A program made the translations under genes and the position numbers. Positions 11,456 through 24,500 of a stretch of 51,114 nucleotides of DNA are shown here, one piece after another. Each line of letters begins with the position of its first letter. The first letter of the stretch is position 1. The notes under the pieces are model-generated. The model was not told the DNA's origin and did not search any database. It was given only the letters and a program-made list of their open reading frames with translations. The stretch is from Pelargonium nanum (Eukaryota > Streptophyta > Magnoliopsida > Geraniales > Geraniaceae), in contig JAYMTF010000128.1 of assembly GCA_036897485.1 (NCBI GenBank), forward strand, positions 1-51,114. The letters run 5' to 3'.

Positions 11456-13982
11456 ATGACGATCCTCATTGAGCAGCCTGATCATGGTGAGTTCTGTTTC
11501 TGTTTTATTTTTATTTTTATTTTTATTATTTTTCTGGTTGTTAATATCTTTATTTTTCTGGTTTTGAACTTCGAAGTGGAGGAGAGGAAGATTCCAATTG
11601 ATGAGAATGAGCTGGTGTTGGACGGAGGGTTTGTGGTGCCGGAGACCAACTCGTTTGGACAAACTTTCAGGTCACAATCTGCTTCCTTTCTCTTCTTTTT
11701 TACCCAATTATGTTAGTGATGCGAAAACCCAGAAAGTGGTTTCTCGTTGCTATGTTATTGATGTCTCTGTTTCTGGGTTGTTGTGTTGAGGATTGATCTG
11801 AAATTGAGCACCATTTCGTTATTTTTTATTTTTTTTGGTATTGGCTATTGAGTTGTTGAGGATTGATCTGAAATGTGAGTTCTACAGGGACTATGATGCT
11901 GAGAGCCAGAGGCAGAAGAGTGTGGAGGAGTTCTACAGAATCAATCACATTAACCAGACTGTTGATTTTGTAAGCATTGAAGAATTTTGTTGTGAATTCA
12001 TTTCATCTGTTTAGAAATCATTAATGAGTTATAAATATTCACAAAGTTTTTAACATTGAAAATTGGGTCTAAATCTAACTGCAATCTTAGGTGAGGAGGA
12101 TGAGAGAAAAGTATGGACAATTGAACAGGGTGGAGATGAGCATTTGGGAGTGCTGTGAGCTCCTCAATGAGTTTGTAGATGAGAGTGACCCTGATTTGGA
12201 TGAACCCCAGATTGAGCACTTGTTGCAGACTGCTGAGGCAATCCGGAAGGATTACCCCGATGAAGACTGGCTTCACTTGACTGGCCTCATTCATGGTAAT
12301 CATCTTGGTGCTTTAATTTTCAGTTTGCAGGATACTTTTTTAGCTACTATGCATTGTTAATACGCTTAATGTCTGACCTTGGTGATAGTAGTGGGGTGGG
12401 GAGGGATTATAGGAGAAGGGGAGAGCTACCCCTATTGTGTAGCCTGGCCCAATCTTGTCAAACTACAAAAAAATTTGGGTTCTTGTTTATTTACAAGTAT
12501 GTTTGTGTGTATTCTGATGTTGGGTTTACAATTAGTTAACTTTTTTAGTTAATGCTTAATGAATTCTAGATCTTGGAAAAGTTCTTCTTCATCCTAGTTT
12601 TGGGGCGCTTCCTCAATGGGCTGTTGTGGGCGACACATTCCCTGTTGGCTGTGCTTTTGACGAATCCATTGTTCATCACAAGGTCAATATTCTTCTTGTG
12701 AAATACACATTCAAATATTCAATGTTTTTGCCTACTTCTACATTTCTTTTAATTTATCATTCATTTATCATTCCTAAACAAAGAAAATCAATGTGTGCAT
12801 GATGCTTCAGCATTTGAAGGAAAATCCAGACTACAACAACCCTTCTTACAACACTAAATATGGAATTTACTCAGAAGCCTGTGGACTGAACAATGTACTT
12901 ATGTCATTTGGGCACGATGACTATATGTATTTGGTAATGTTGCCTCACTCTTACCATATTTTGTTTCATATAGATTCTAAATTTCTAAGTTAATTTCGTA
13001 GCTTACTGGGTCCTAATTTTACATAGGTTGCCAAGGAGAACAAGACTACTCTTCCTTCCGCAGGGCTTTTCATTATTAGATACCATTCCTTTTATGGTAA
13101 CCATATTAAAGAAAATGAATCTTTCTGATGTACTGCTTGAAACATGAACTTGTAGAGCCAATTTTTGTTATTTATGGACCCAATTTTGTCCCATGCAGCT
13201 TTGCATAGGGCAGGAGCATATAAGCACTTGATGAATGAGGAAGACAAGGAGAATTTGAAGTGGCTTGAAATATTCAAGTAAGAATGCATGCATTCCCATT
13301 CTCAAGGACCCAGTTTATTCATTGATGTGATATCCAAAGGGAAATCAAGTTGAATTAATATGTGCATTCTTGCAGCAAGTATGACCTATACAGCAAGAGC
13401 AAAGTACGAATTGATGTCGAGAAAGTGAAACCATACTATCTCTCTCTTATTGAAAAGGTAAACAAAATTCATTTACTTACTAGTGTTTGTGTTATGTTGA
13501 TGGTAATGAGAACAAAGGAACCAAAATCATATATATGTTTTTAAATGTAAATTAGTAACTAGCTATCTGTTGAGTATTCTCATTATAATTCCCTAATGCT
13601 AGCTCATTTTCACTTCCACCAAGGAAAGAGGAATGTGACTACCTTTTTCTAAATGGTTATATGCTTCATTCCCCTATCAAATGAAACAAAATATGAAACA
13701 TGAAACATAGCCAAAATTTGGAAAATGAACATTTCTGCTGTGTTTATGGATCTTCCAATCCTGATGTAAAAGAAAATTGGTAAATATGTTCAGTACGAAT
13801 TTTTACGCTCCATTTTTAAAAGCATTATCTTTGTAAGAAACATGTCGTCTATACTCTTTGGTAAACCTTTTCTAGATCCAAACATGAGTTATGTTTTTTT
13901 AGGTACAATATCTCTTTCTACACGACCTTATTTGCTATTGTTTTTGTCGTTTCAGTATTTTCCAGCGAAGCTGAGATGGTGA
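11456..13982 (+). CDS. MIOX: myo-Inositol oxygenase (10 exons)
   Basis: Exons: 11456-11486, 11577-11670, 11888-11969, 12091-12295, 12570-12682, 12811-12933, 13027-13096, 13199-13277, 13376-13457, 13956-13982; total 906 nt, 301 residues. The enzyme is a cytosolic non-haem di-iron oxygenase that cleaves myo-inositol with O2 to D-glucuronate, feeding UDP-glucuronate and ascorbate-related metabolism. All six iron ligands known from the mammalian enzyme have counterparts: H112 ([12 protein letters not shown]), H137 and D138 (LIHDLGK), H210 (FGHDDYMY), H236 (IIRYHSFY) and D269 (NKYDLYSK). The motif [13 protein letters not shown] and the C-terminus FPAKLRW are typical of plant copies. The N-terminus is shorter than in some Arabidopsis paralogues. 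A clear TATA box and ACGT elements lie upstream. The last exon encodes only nine codons, counting the stop, and its 3' end is partly duplicated in the 3' UTR. It looks intact and functional. Confidence 0.96.
11503..11530. repeat. (TTTTTA)n-type repeat in MIOX intron 1
   Basis: Repeated tttta words immediately after the first donor. It keeps the intron U-rich as usual for plant introns. Confidence 0.6.
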
Positions 13983-14062
13983 AAGTGGTAGTGCTGAAGT
14001 CTGTAAAGGAACATGGCAAAGCTGAGAATCTGAGATGGTGACAGTGGGAGCTTGAAGTATTG
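13968..14062 (+). repeat. Imperfect direct duplication spanning the MIOX stop codon
   Basis: The final coding words AAGCTGAGATGGTGA plus following agtgg..gctgaag recur about 60 bp downstream as caaagctgag..atggtgacagtgg..cttgaag. The second copy lies in the 3' UTR. Confidence 0.6.
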
Positions 14063-14152
14063 AGAGTAACAAGTCCAAAAAAAAAAAAAACTTATCAAGG
14101 CCATATTGATGATGATGAAGTTGATATGCTATATATGGTAGTAGCAATAATT

Positions 14153-14158
14153 AATAAA
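14153..14158 (+). promoter_or_regulatory. Probable poly(A) signal of MIOX
   Basis: AATAAA 171 nt after the stop codon, in a U-rich setting. Plant poly(A) signals are loose, so this is likely but not certain. Confidence 0.45.
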
Positions 14159-14638
14159 TGTAATTCAGTTTTTTTCTTGTCTTCTTTAGCTGGAAAGTTC
14201 TATTCATGTTACTTTTTCAGTCAATAACAAGAGTTATTGAGTATCAATGCTAAGCTCAAAATTTTATGAATGTTAGTATAGTATTTTTTTTTATATAGCC
14301 TAAAATAGATCATCCATGAACAAATGCAGGACACAAAGTCGCAAGCTTAGCAAGGCTACTTATCAATATAGGGTATGGAAATAAATAAATAAACAAGGTT
14401 CTGTATTTATAACCCTTCATATCTCAGATTTGGTTCTAGAGGAAATTGGAAAATGAATAAAATATTTGGAGTTAATTGAAAAAATAAGCCATTGCTAGTC
14501 ATGTTCTTGGCATGTAAAAAAACTAGGTTTGTACCAAAAATCATGCCAAAACCATTCCTAATCCTAAGTTCTACCAACACACACTCTTCCTCAGTTTACA
14601 GGCAAGTTTTTGGTTTGTCACGGTTGATTTGTTGCCAT

Positions 14639-14645
14639 TATAAAT
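14639..14645 (+). promoter_or_regulatory. TATA box of the ABCG26-like gene
   Basis: TATAAAT 44 bp upstream of the ATG at 14689. It implies a very short leader; a more distal start is possible. Confidence 0.4.
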
Positions 14646-14688
14646 TTGATCAACATCATAACGTACTTGCAGCTTTTAGTCCAAGAAG

Positions 14689-17494
14689 ATGGAGATTGAT
14701 AAAGAGGATGAGATTGAGGACACATTGTCACCCCCAACAATGGGGTCTATGCAAATTGCAGGTAGTAATGGTTTTGGTCACCAAATAGAGTTCATGTCTC
14801 AAGCTTACCTCAGAGACTGCTATTCAGAGATTGACATAGAAGTTGAGAGCTTGAACATCAGCAAAGACCGACCTATCCCAATCTTTCTCAAGGTAAACAT
14901 GTTACATCAATATTGTTTATAGTTTGTCAAACATTTGTGTTTCTTGCAAGGACAGTCACATATATTTTGTGCTTAAACGCAGTTTGAGAATGTTGAGTTT
15001 AAGGTGCGAAACAACCAAGCTGCGTCCAAGAATCCTGTTAAGGCAGTGGTGTCAAAGGTGGCCTCACAGTTGAACTTGGAGCAAGACAACTACAAGCAGA
15101 TCTTGAAGGGCATATCAGGAAGCATTGGCCCCGGCGAGATCCTTGCTTTGATGGGTCCTTCTGGCAGTGGCAAGACAACCTTGTTGAAGATAATTGGTGG
15201 CAGACTTGCTGACAATGTTAGGGGAATCATAACTTATAATGACATTTCATATAATCCAGCTCTTAAGAAAAGGTTTAGCTAGTTAGTTTTGCAGAAACCT
15301 TAATTAATCTACACTCACATTGCAAACAAATACTGAGTTTTATTTATTGCACATTTCAGGATTGGATTTGTGACACAAGATGATGTCCTCTTCCCTCAAC
15401 TCACAGTTGAAGAAACCTTGGTTTTCTCTGCATTCTTGAGACTTCCAGGCAACATGAGCCGGCAGCAAAAGTATGTTCGAGTAGAGACAATTATAAAGGA
15501 GTTGGGCCTTGAAAGGTAAAAGTGTACAAATCTGTAGAAGATTGTTTGCTGATATACAATCCTTTATCATTTCAATGGCTAATGTATTCTTCCTTCTTAT
15601 GTATCAAGATGTCGCCACACGAAAGTAGGAGGAGCTTTTGTCAAAGGAATATCCGGAGGGGAAAGAAAACGAACCAGCATAGGGTATGAGATTCTTGTTG
15701 ATCCTTCATTGTTGTTGCTGGATGAACCAACTTCTGGCCTTGATTCCACATCTGCAAATAAGCTTCTTCAAGTACTTCAAGGGCTCGCTAAGGTACAAGT
15801 AAATATGCAAAAGTTCACTACTCTCTAAGAAGGATTTGATCTAAAGATTAATTTGTTACATGTGTTTATGGTCTATAGGCAGGAAGGACAATAATCACAA
15901 CAATCCACCAGCCCTCGAGTAGGATGTTCCACATGTTCGATAAACTTCTACTGATATCAGAAGGCTACCCTTTGTACTATGGAAAAGCTAGAGAGTGCAT
16001 GAACTATTTCTCATCAATGAGGTTCATTCCTGAAATCGCCATGAATCCTGCAGAGTTCTTGATAGATTTGGCGACCGGACAAGTGACTGATATTTGTGTT
16101 CCTGAAGACTTGATGGTACCTCAAGGAGCTCCAGACTATGAAAAGGCTGTAGTCAAAGTAAGCAACTTGTCCAATTCTATAACAAGTTAAGTTGCTTTCT
16201 CAAATCTAGCCACACCTCTTTTTCTCTCAAGTAGTCTCATGAACATGTTTCCTCCCAATTTAGTATCTGCAACTCAAATACAAGAATCAGCTGGAGCAAA
16301 GACATGTGCAAGAGAACTACAGAACAACAAAGGCTCCAGAGCATCTTCAACTAGCCATCCAAGTAAAGAAAGAGTGGACATTGTCTTGGTGGGAACAGTT
16401 CATGATACTGTCAAAGAGAACATTCAAAGAGAGGTGTCAAGATTATTTTGATCATCTAAGACTAATTCAAGCGCTCGGGGTTGCAGTGCTGTTAGGTCTT
16501 CTTTGGTGGAAATCCAACACTGAAACAGAAGCTCAACTCAGAGATCAGGTGATCCAAATTCTCATTTATCTTTAACACACAACTACATTTCTCTTACTGA
16601 GTCTACTCAAAATGAACCATAACACACTGCAAATTTGTAGGTTGGATTGATGTTCTATATCTGCATTTTCTGGACATCTTCCTCAATATTTGGAGCTGTA
16701 TACGTCTTTCCATTCGAAAAGATCTATCTGGTGAAAGAAAGGAAAGCAGACATGTACAGGCTAAGTGTATACTATGTATGCAGCACTCTGTGTGACATGG
16801 TTGCACATGTGTTCTACCCAACAATTTTCATGTCTATAGTGTACTACATGGCTGGCTTCAAGAGAACAATCCCCTGTTTTTTCCTAACCTTATTTTCCAT
16901 ACTACTGGTAGCAGTTACAAGCCAAGTAAGTTAATTAATAAGTTCAAGATCATCAACCTTGGATTGCATATACAGTTTCTTGGTAGTGTAACTTAATAAA
17001 TGGATTTCGATGTGTAACAAATAGGGCGCGGGAGAGATGTTTGGAGCAGCAGTTCTGAGTATCAAAAGAGCTGGAATGATGGCTTCTTTGGTACTAATGT
17101 TGTTTCTTCTCACAGGAGGCTACTATGTCCAGGTATTGCAATATCGCATAATGGTGCGCGAAAAATTATAAGCTTACAAATCCATAAAGATCCCATATTG
17201 ATGAAAAGATCTTTGTTGTTGCAGCACATACCAATATTCATGAGATGGTTGAAGTACTTGTCGTTCATGTATTATGGGTTCAGGCTTCTTCTGAAAGTTC
17301 AGTACTCAGGAGATGAGTTGTATGAGTGTGGGAGCATACAAGGTTGCAGAAAACTACAGAGCTCGCCTTCTTTCGGGACAGTGAACTTGAATGGTGGACT
17401 CCAAGAAGTCTGGATTTTGTTGGCTATGTCTCTCATTTATCGCATTGGTGCTTACATTTTCCTCAGGAGAAAGATTAACAAATGTCATCTTTAA
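14689..17494 (+). CDS. ABCG26: ABC transporter G half-size protein, ABCG26-like (9 exons)
   Basis: Exons: 14689-14892, 14983-15272, 15360-15515, 15609-15792, 15879-16157, 16264-16548, 16641-16925, 17025-17132, 17225-17494; total 2061 nt, 686 residues. The nucleotide-binding domain comes first: Walker A GPSGSGKT (126-133), signature ISGGERKR (from 231), Walker B LLLLDEP (251-257) and switch H288. A six-span membrane domain follows, starting near [18 protein letters not shown] and ending in KINKCHL. Order and length fit a half-transporter that must dimerise. Conserved stretches such as [20 protein letters not shown] and [20 protein letters not shown] place it with Arabidopsis ABCG26 (WBC27), a tapetal plasma-membrane exporter needed for pollen exine, rather than other ABCGs. 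All catalytic motifs are intact. Expression site is inference from orthology. Confidence 0.93.
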
Positions 17495-18521
17495 AGTGAT
17501 GATATATATGATACATGTTTGTCACAATTTACAAATTAAGTTTTTGTCTTTTCAAAACAATAGACTCTTGGTGAAAGAATCTTTGAAAGGTGACCAAAGT
17601 TTACAACACAATTGACTATAATTACTAAAATGCTACCTACCGTATTCTACAGTTATAGAGAAAGAGACGTGCAGAGAAATATACATTACACAATATAGAG
17701 AGTTTGGAAAAATGTAATGATTCAATTCAATATCTGTCACTGTAATAAAAAGTTTGGTAGGTGGCTCATCTCATTCTCTTACATATAATAGTTTCCAGTT
17801 AGGTACAATAGCTTTGAATAAATAAAATATAAAATACCCACTTCTTATTTTTCTCTGATCCAAAATATTACGCTATCAATCATTTCAATTTTTTTATGAA
17901 TTTCCCATTTTGGTCTCTTTGTCGTTTCCAATTTGCATAGAGACACAAGACAAGGAAGATTTCATTTTACAGCTAAGTGTTTGTTTGGTGTTTTGGGCGT
18001 TTCTGGCTCTCCTTGTTGGCGTTGTTGACCACGCCCTTGTTCTTTTCAACTCTCAATATCTGTGAGGTAAAAAAAAAGGAGGAATTTTTGAAGTGGGTTT
18101 TGATTGTTTGCTTGTCTGGATTTTGTGATTTCGTGTTGAGGAGTAGTGGACTTTTCTTGTTGCTTTTGTTTCTGAGTGGTGATTGTTCAATTTTTGTTGG
18201 GAATTGCATTTCGTTTGGGTAAATCTACAAACACTAGTGGGGCAACGCTGCTGCTTCTGCTGGAGCTAGGAAGGTTTTATTGTCCGTTGCAGTGGTTCTT
18301 GATCTATTTCCTGAATTGGGTTTGCTTACTTTTTATATTTCAATAGTGGGTATCATCTGGATTTGCATTTCTCATTGCCATTGTCTAGATTTTCTGATTC
18401 ACTGCAATTTGCTATAGCTATATCGTTGTTGGGTTGCTTTTTTAACTTTGACTCCTGCACTTTGGAGTGATCTTTGGTTGCTGGGATTTCTGGAATCTTT
18501 ACTTTTTAGCTGTGAGGGAAA
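17495..18521 (+). other. 3' flank of ABCG26-like gene, promoter and leader of the aldo-keto reductase gene
   Basis: AATAAA at 17817-17822 may end the ABCG26-like transcript. A T-rich leader follows. A donor-like gag/gtaaaaa at 18066/18067 and an acceptor ctttttag ending at 18509 suggest a 5'-UTR intron just upstream of the ATG. An 81-codon frame at 17977-18222 is hydrophobic from T-richness and is not called. Confidence 0.45.
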
Positions 18522-21500
18522 ATGAAAGGGAAGAGTGGGATATCTGGAAATCACTTTACGTTGAACACAGGAGCCAAAATTCCAGCCATTGGACTCGGGA
18601 CATGGCAGAGTGATGGAGACCTATGTGCTGAAGCTGTAAAAACGGCCTTGTCGGTTGGTTACCGCCACATAGATTGTGCTCATCTTTATGGTAATGAGAT
18701 TGAAGTTGGGGAGGCACTGGCTGATGCTTTCAAAGGTGTATTGAAGAGGGAAGATGTTTTCTTGACTTCTAAGCTGTACTGTACTATGAATTCTCTTAAT
18801 AAGATCGAAAATTATGTTAGAGTTTCTCTTAAGAACCTTGGTGTCTCGTACCTGGATCTCTATTTGATGCATTGGCCTGAGAGCTCGGCGTTTGGTGATG
18901 CCACTGATCCTCCTTCAAAGTCCGGGAGTGAATACAGACAGTTTCTTAATCGGCTGAAGAAAGCATGGAAAGCAATGGAAGGTCTGGTTGATTTGGGTTT
19001 AGTTAGAGCTATTGGAGTAAGCAATTTCAATGTGCAGCAGCTCAAAGAATTGCTTAAATTTGCAAAAATTGTTCCTGCAGTCAATCAGGTTTGCTTCCTC
19101 TGACTAATGACTCCATTCTAATGAAGTTTCAATTGTTCGATATAGATTTCATTACAAAAGCTCGCCATAAAAATTACCACAGGTTATTAAAAAGAAACAG
19201 ATTTTTCCTTCACTCTTGTGTCCATGATGATGATGATTAAGAAGTTCAGTCATGCTTCATTTCATTTCACCATGTGCATTTTCTTTAGTTCGTTGCTGGT
19301 TTGAAGACTTTAATTATCAACATGAAATATATGTATTACTTTAATAACCTTTAATATTGGTAAATTACTGTCCATCCCCATTTGTGGTCTATTCTTACTT
19401 TGCCAAGCGATTTGTTTGTTTTCTGTTAAGTATTAGTTTGTACTGTGCAGTTCAAAAGTCGGACTTTGATCTGGACTCTGTCGAATAAACATAACTATTC
19501 TAGTTAGAGATCTCAGTATTTCACTCAAAGTTTAGTTAAGTGTTCTATCTTTTGTACCTCTTATCGGCTATGCTTCTTCAGATGATTGCAGTATTAACTG
19601 ATAGGATAAACTCAGACATACCATTACTTGCTTGGAAAATTATTTCTATGTATCAACAATATCTCATTCAACTGGAAAGAGAAACAAAGAATCATTACTA
19701 GGGCAAGTGGGACCTCAAACTATCTGTCATGTTAAGCTCATGTAACTAATAGTTCATGAGCCAGGGTGAGCCTATTTCTGGTTCTAAAGAAGGCCTATGA
19801 TTGCTCCAGTCAGCAGAAAATTATTACCAGCCTTTGGCCTGTTACCTCTCATGTAGAGGCTTGCTTTAGCAGATAGTTGGATTTCATTTCTTGCTATTTG
19901 AGAGCAAGACAAGCCAATTTTCTCTTTTAAAGATTTTAAACTTATATCTTATAGTCCCCCCCTTCCCAAAATGTGTGGACTGTTCAATTTGTTTGTCCCA
20001 AATTGAGTGTCCTCTTTCTATTTTAGTAAGTGGATAATGAATGAATTACCAATGATATTTTTTTTTATAAAAAAAAGTTAATGAGAACCACTTGAATTTG
20101 TTGCAACCAAGGCATATGAGGGTACATAAGAGAAAATCAAAGGATTAATATAATAATCATTAATTTTTGCAATACAGTGAAACAAGACTTATTTTAGTCT
20201 ATTGAAACAAGTTCACTGTGTCACTTTTGTATCTTCCACCTTTCCATCTCACAGTATTTCTCTCTACTCAGCTGCTTTTTGGTTGATCCATATCAGGTAG
20301 AACTGCATCCATTTTGGAGGCAGTATGAGCTTGTGAAATTCTGTCAATTAAAAGGCATCCATGTATCTGCTCATACACCTTTAGGAGTACCTGCTACACA
20401 TCCAGGATCATATGACAGTGGATCAGGTGAAGATGAGCCCGGAACTCCTCGTATTTCGTTTAGGAGGTCAAGGTCTGTGCATGGGCCTATGCTAAAATTG
20501 TCAGTAGTTGCCGAGATAGCCAATAGACTAAAAAAGACGCCTGAGCAGGTATGATACAGTTGACCTTGTTTAGTTGTTATCATATATGTGTCCGTTCAGA
20601 ATATCTCTCATTTAGACCACGTTTATTGCTTTCTGTTTTAGCATTGTATATTGATGTAGATATTGATCCAGACATAGAGATCAGTGTAGTTTGCTTGCAT
20701 AAGAAGGGCGATAATGCTCCAGAGACTTATAGATAATGGATTTATTAAGAAAAAGGTTTGCCATCCTAAAATACCTCTTCAAGCCCAAATAGGTGTAAGG
20801 TCCCAATGCCTTATTATATAATTGGAGAAAATACAAAGCTTATGCTGCATGTTTCTACATACTAAAATATTATGATAAAGACAATTTATGCTGTTTTATT
20901 CCATAGTTACATAGTATGCTTTACATGCGACAATGCCTTATTAGGGTAATATTATCTACTTTTGTGGTTGTCTATGAAGCAACAGTACAAATATGCGACA
21001 CAATTTGTAACGCGATTTGGACATATGATTCACCATTTTCAAAAAAATACAACCATACATTATGACACACTATTTTTGTAAATCGAAAATATACTTTATA
21101 TATAACAAATTATATGTGTGTGTGTGTGTAGTTTTTAATTGTAGTAAAGTAAAATTTAATATCAAGTCAACTCAAAATTAGCATCATACGAGTAAACAAG
21201 TCCATTAGACAACTACTTTTGGGCTTTTTTAATCCTTTTAAATAAATTTTTTATTATTCACAAACAAGAAATGGGCACGTGCTTCCCATGTCCTCAGCGT
21301 GTCCTAATTATTATTATTTTTTAACGTGACATGATCAGATTTGCATGTCACACAGGAGTCTAGAGCATGTCATCATGTCCGATTCACGGGTTGGACACGA
21401 ATTCGTGCTCTGATTAGAGTGTGGGTGTTTCATAGGTGGTTGTAATTTGTAATACTATGACTTCTATTTTACTTACATTTATGCTATCTGTACTGGATCC

Positions 21501-24500
21501 ATGTTGATATTTCTTGGATGAGATGATTATTTATTCTCTTTAAGAATAAGGATAGGTAAGTTGGCAAGAAAATCTTGTGCCAGAAGAGGAATTCTCACTG
21601 TTTCTAAACCTGCTTTGAGTTTGTCAGGATAATCTATCTAAACTTTTTTTTTTTACTATTATTATTTATTATTGATCTAACCACAAGTACAATGTATTCT
21701 GGTTGGCTGCACAACAAAGCTGCACTCTATGAATAACTTTATGGTTTTTCTACCTAGGAATATTCTTAATTGTTAGGAAGACAATATTTTGGTAGTACAT
21801 TAGTATCGTTTAGATATAGAAGATTTTATTGGGTGCCTTGAGATTTTGAAAATGATGCTTAAATTGTAATACATAGAGAATACTTCTTCAAACAGGTGAT
21901 CAGTTGTTCATCGCATTGTCTGTCTCCCAGAGCGGTCAGCAGATTCACTAGTGGTAAAGAAAATGTTGATAGTTTGAGGCCGTATCTTTTTGTTGCCAGT
22001 CATTAGTAGTAGGTGTGCTTTACGTAATGCCACCGCATGGAAACTACTATCTTGCTGATTTAAGCAACCTAAAGAAAAGGGACTTAACGTATGAGTAATT
22101 GGATGATTTGGACACTGTCCAAGTCATCAATTAGACGTCTCTATTTGCATGAATGGATTCTTCTTCACATCTGAGTAATTGATGCTTATGTGAATGGAAG
22201 TGTAATTGCAGTTTGGTGATGAGAGATATAGTAATCCTGCTTGCGCTCTTCTTTGTATATATTAAGAGTCGAACCCTTAACAAAACCTTGTGTTTATGGA
22301 GATACAGTTATAGCATCACAAAATGTAAAGTTCACCTGTAGATTGAAGACCCCTTTAGTTTACAATAACTGGTGTAGATAGTCTGCCTGCAGGATTAGAG
22401 ATGGTGGGATAAGGTTAGATGAACTTGCGTATGATGGTTTCAGATAGTAATGGAAGAAGAAATTAGGGTATAGGGACTTTTCAGGGCTGTGAACAGTGAC
22501 CCACTATGTTGGCAGTATTGAGCCAAACTAGTATAGGCTGTTCTACTGATTCTTCTGATTGAACTAATAGATGGTAGATTTTGCAGCTTAGATAAGAGCA
22601 GAACCGGGGGGAGGGGGATTATTCACAGTTGATATTTAAATAAAATAGATGATTATGTTTTATCACTTGATGATGATATTTATTCCGTCTAAGTGTTATG
22701 TTGAGGTACAGTTTCGTTCTCTACCTGAACCGAAACTTGATCTGGATGTTTTCTTAGGTATTATTTCTCATGTTTGTTGCATGCTGGTGCCATAATCGAA
22801 TATTATATGGCTCTATTCTAATTATCATATGTATTCCGTCTAAGTGTTGTATTGAGATATAGTTTGTTCTCTACCTGAACTGATACTTGCTCTGAATGTT
22901 TTCTTGGTTATGTATAGGCATATGTCATCTTTATTAATTGGTAGTCCAGTGTAAATTCACATTAAATATGCCTTTCTCCTTGTGCTAGCCCTTTGAAATT
23001 CAGACCGGACATTTCTATATTGTATCTAGCATCTTAGCTGCAACAGTAATGATGTTTCTTTCCATTTGTGACCATGAATAACATCCAAAATAGTGTCCCC
23101 TATAGTTTTCTTGTTCTCAGGCATTAGATTAGGAAGATACCAACTCTAACCTTCAGTTAAGTGGCAGTGCCCTGCAGAAAAGAATAGGGTTGGTCCCTTC
23201 CTATATATACACATATGCTTATTCATCATTGAAAATGCTTTATACAAAGCCGAGAGAATGAATATGTTCACTAGGAACAGGTGGAGTGTATCGTTAGTTT
23301 ATGGAAAAATATTATATCTACTGTGTTATTTTCAAAATCTACAAATTCAATATACTTACCTGAGGCACCATAAACTCAGGTTTACGTCAGAAGAAATAAT
23401 ATTTTGAGTCACAGGTAGTGCCTTCACTCCCTCTTTCCAGCACCAATTTTGTTCAAATTGCCTAGAAAAACATCCCTTTTATAAATTAAAGTCGATACGG
23501 GATGTCAAACTCTTAAAGTGCTATTTAAGATTTGCAAAAATAATGCATTTGGCTGAATTCATTACACTTTAAGTTGAGAATCACTTTTTTATTTTATTTT
23601 ATTTATAATTCTATCCTCTATTTTCCCCTTTATCTGCATATCAGTAATGTTAAAGCGACTGATCCATTTCTATTTAGAGCAGGCTTCATCTTCATGTCTT
23701 AAAGTCATTCAACCAATCTTCTACCACTTCTGTACCATCTAACTTGTAAATTTGCTACTGTAGTCTGTTATACAAAATTTTGATGTCATTAACTTGATCC
23801 ATCTCAATCATGTTTATGTGCTAATAGTCTAACATAATCGTTTGAGAGTTCATATTTGCAAAGTAGAGGTAAGTTACCTAATATAGTGTTAGCCAGTAAC
23901 TTTCTGAAATCAGATATATAACTCACTTTTTAGGGTTCTAGTTTCTGCTAACATGATTACATTTGGTAGTAGTTCATTGGGTAATTTTCTTGATGGTAAC
24001 TTTGGGTGCTTAAATATTTTGGAATACAAGTTTCTGCAAATTTTATGTGACCCTGCATTTATTTTATTGCTGTCTACTTTGGGAAGATGTCTACTATATA
24101 CCACTTGTGCAGAATATATGTTGAGCTTCATTATGTTAATGCCTTTTTTCCCCTGCTGAGTTGCTATAAGAACTTGAATCATGTTGACATCGTAATAACA
24201 AACACGATGCAAAATTAGAATATATTACAAAGATACCAAGTTGCGCTTAATTGTTTTTCTATACTTATTTATAAACTATAAAGTTTGTAGCTTAAAAATA
24301 GATCTGCCCCTTGAGTGGTATCAATAGTGAGACTGTTCAGTCATTGCAAATGGTGGAACACCATGCAATTTGGACACTTAAAATTTAGATGTTACAGGCT
24401 TTCTTTTTCTTGTACTTTCTCTTCTCCTGTTCACTGCTGATGAAAACAATGCTCGTATCTTTTCCTGTTCATTGATGATAAAGACAGTGCTTGTACCTGA

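Noticed and set aside
17977..18222. 81-codon hydrophobic frame upstream of the aldo-keto reductase
   Set aside because: Its hydrophobicity follows from a T-rich leader; it probably spans a 5'-UTR intron border.
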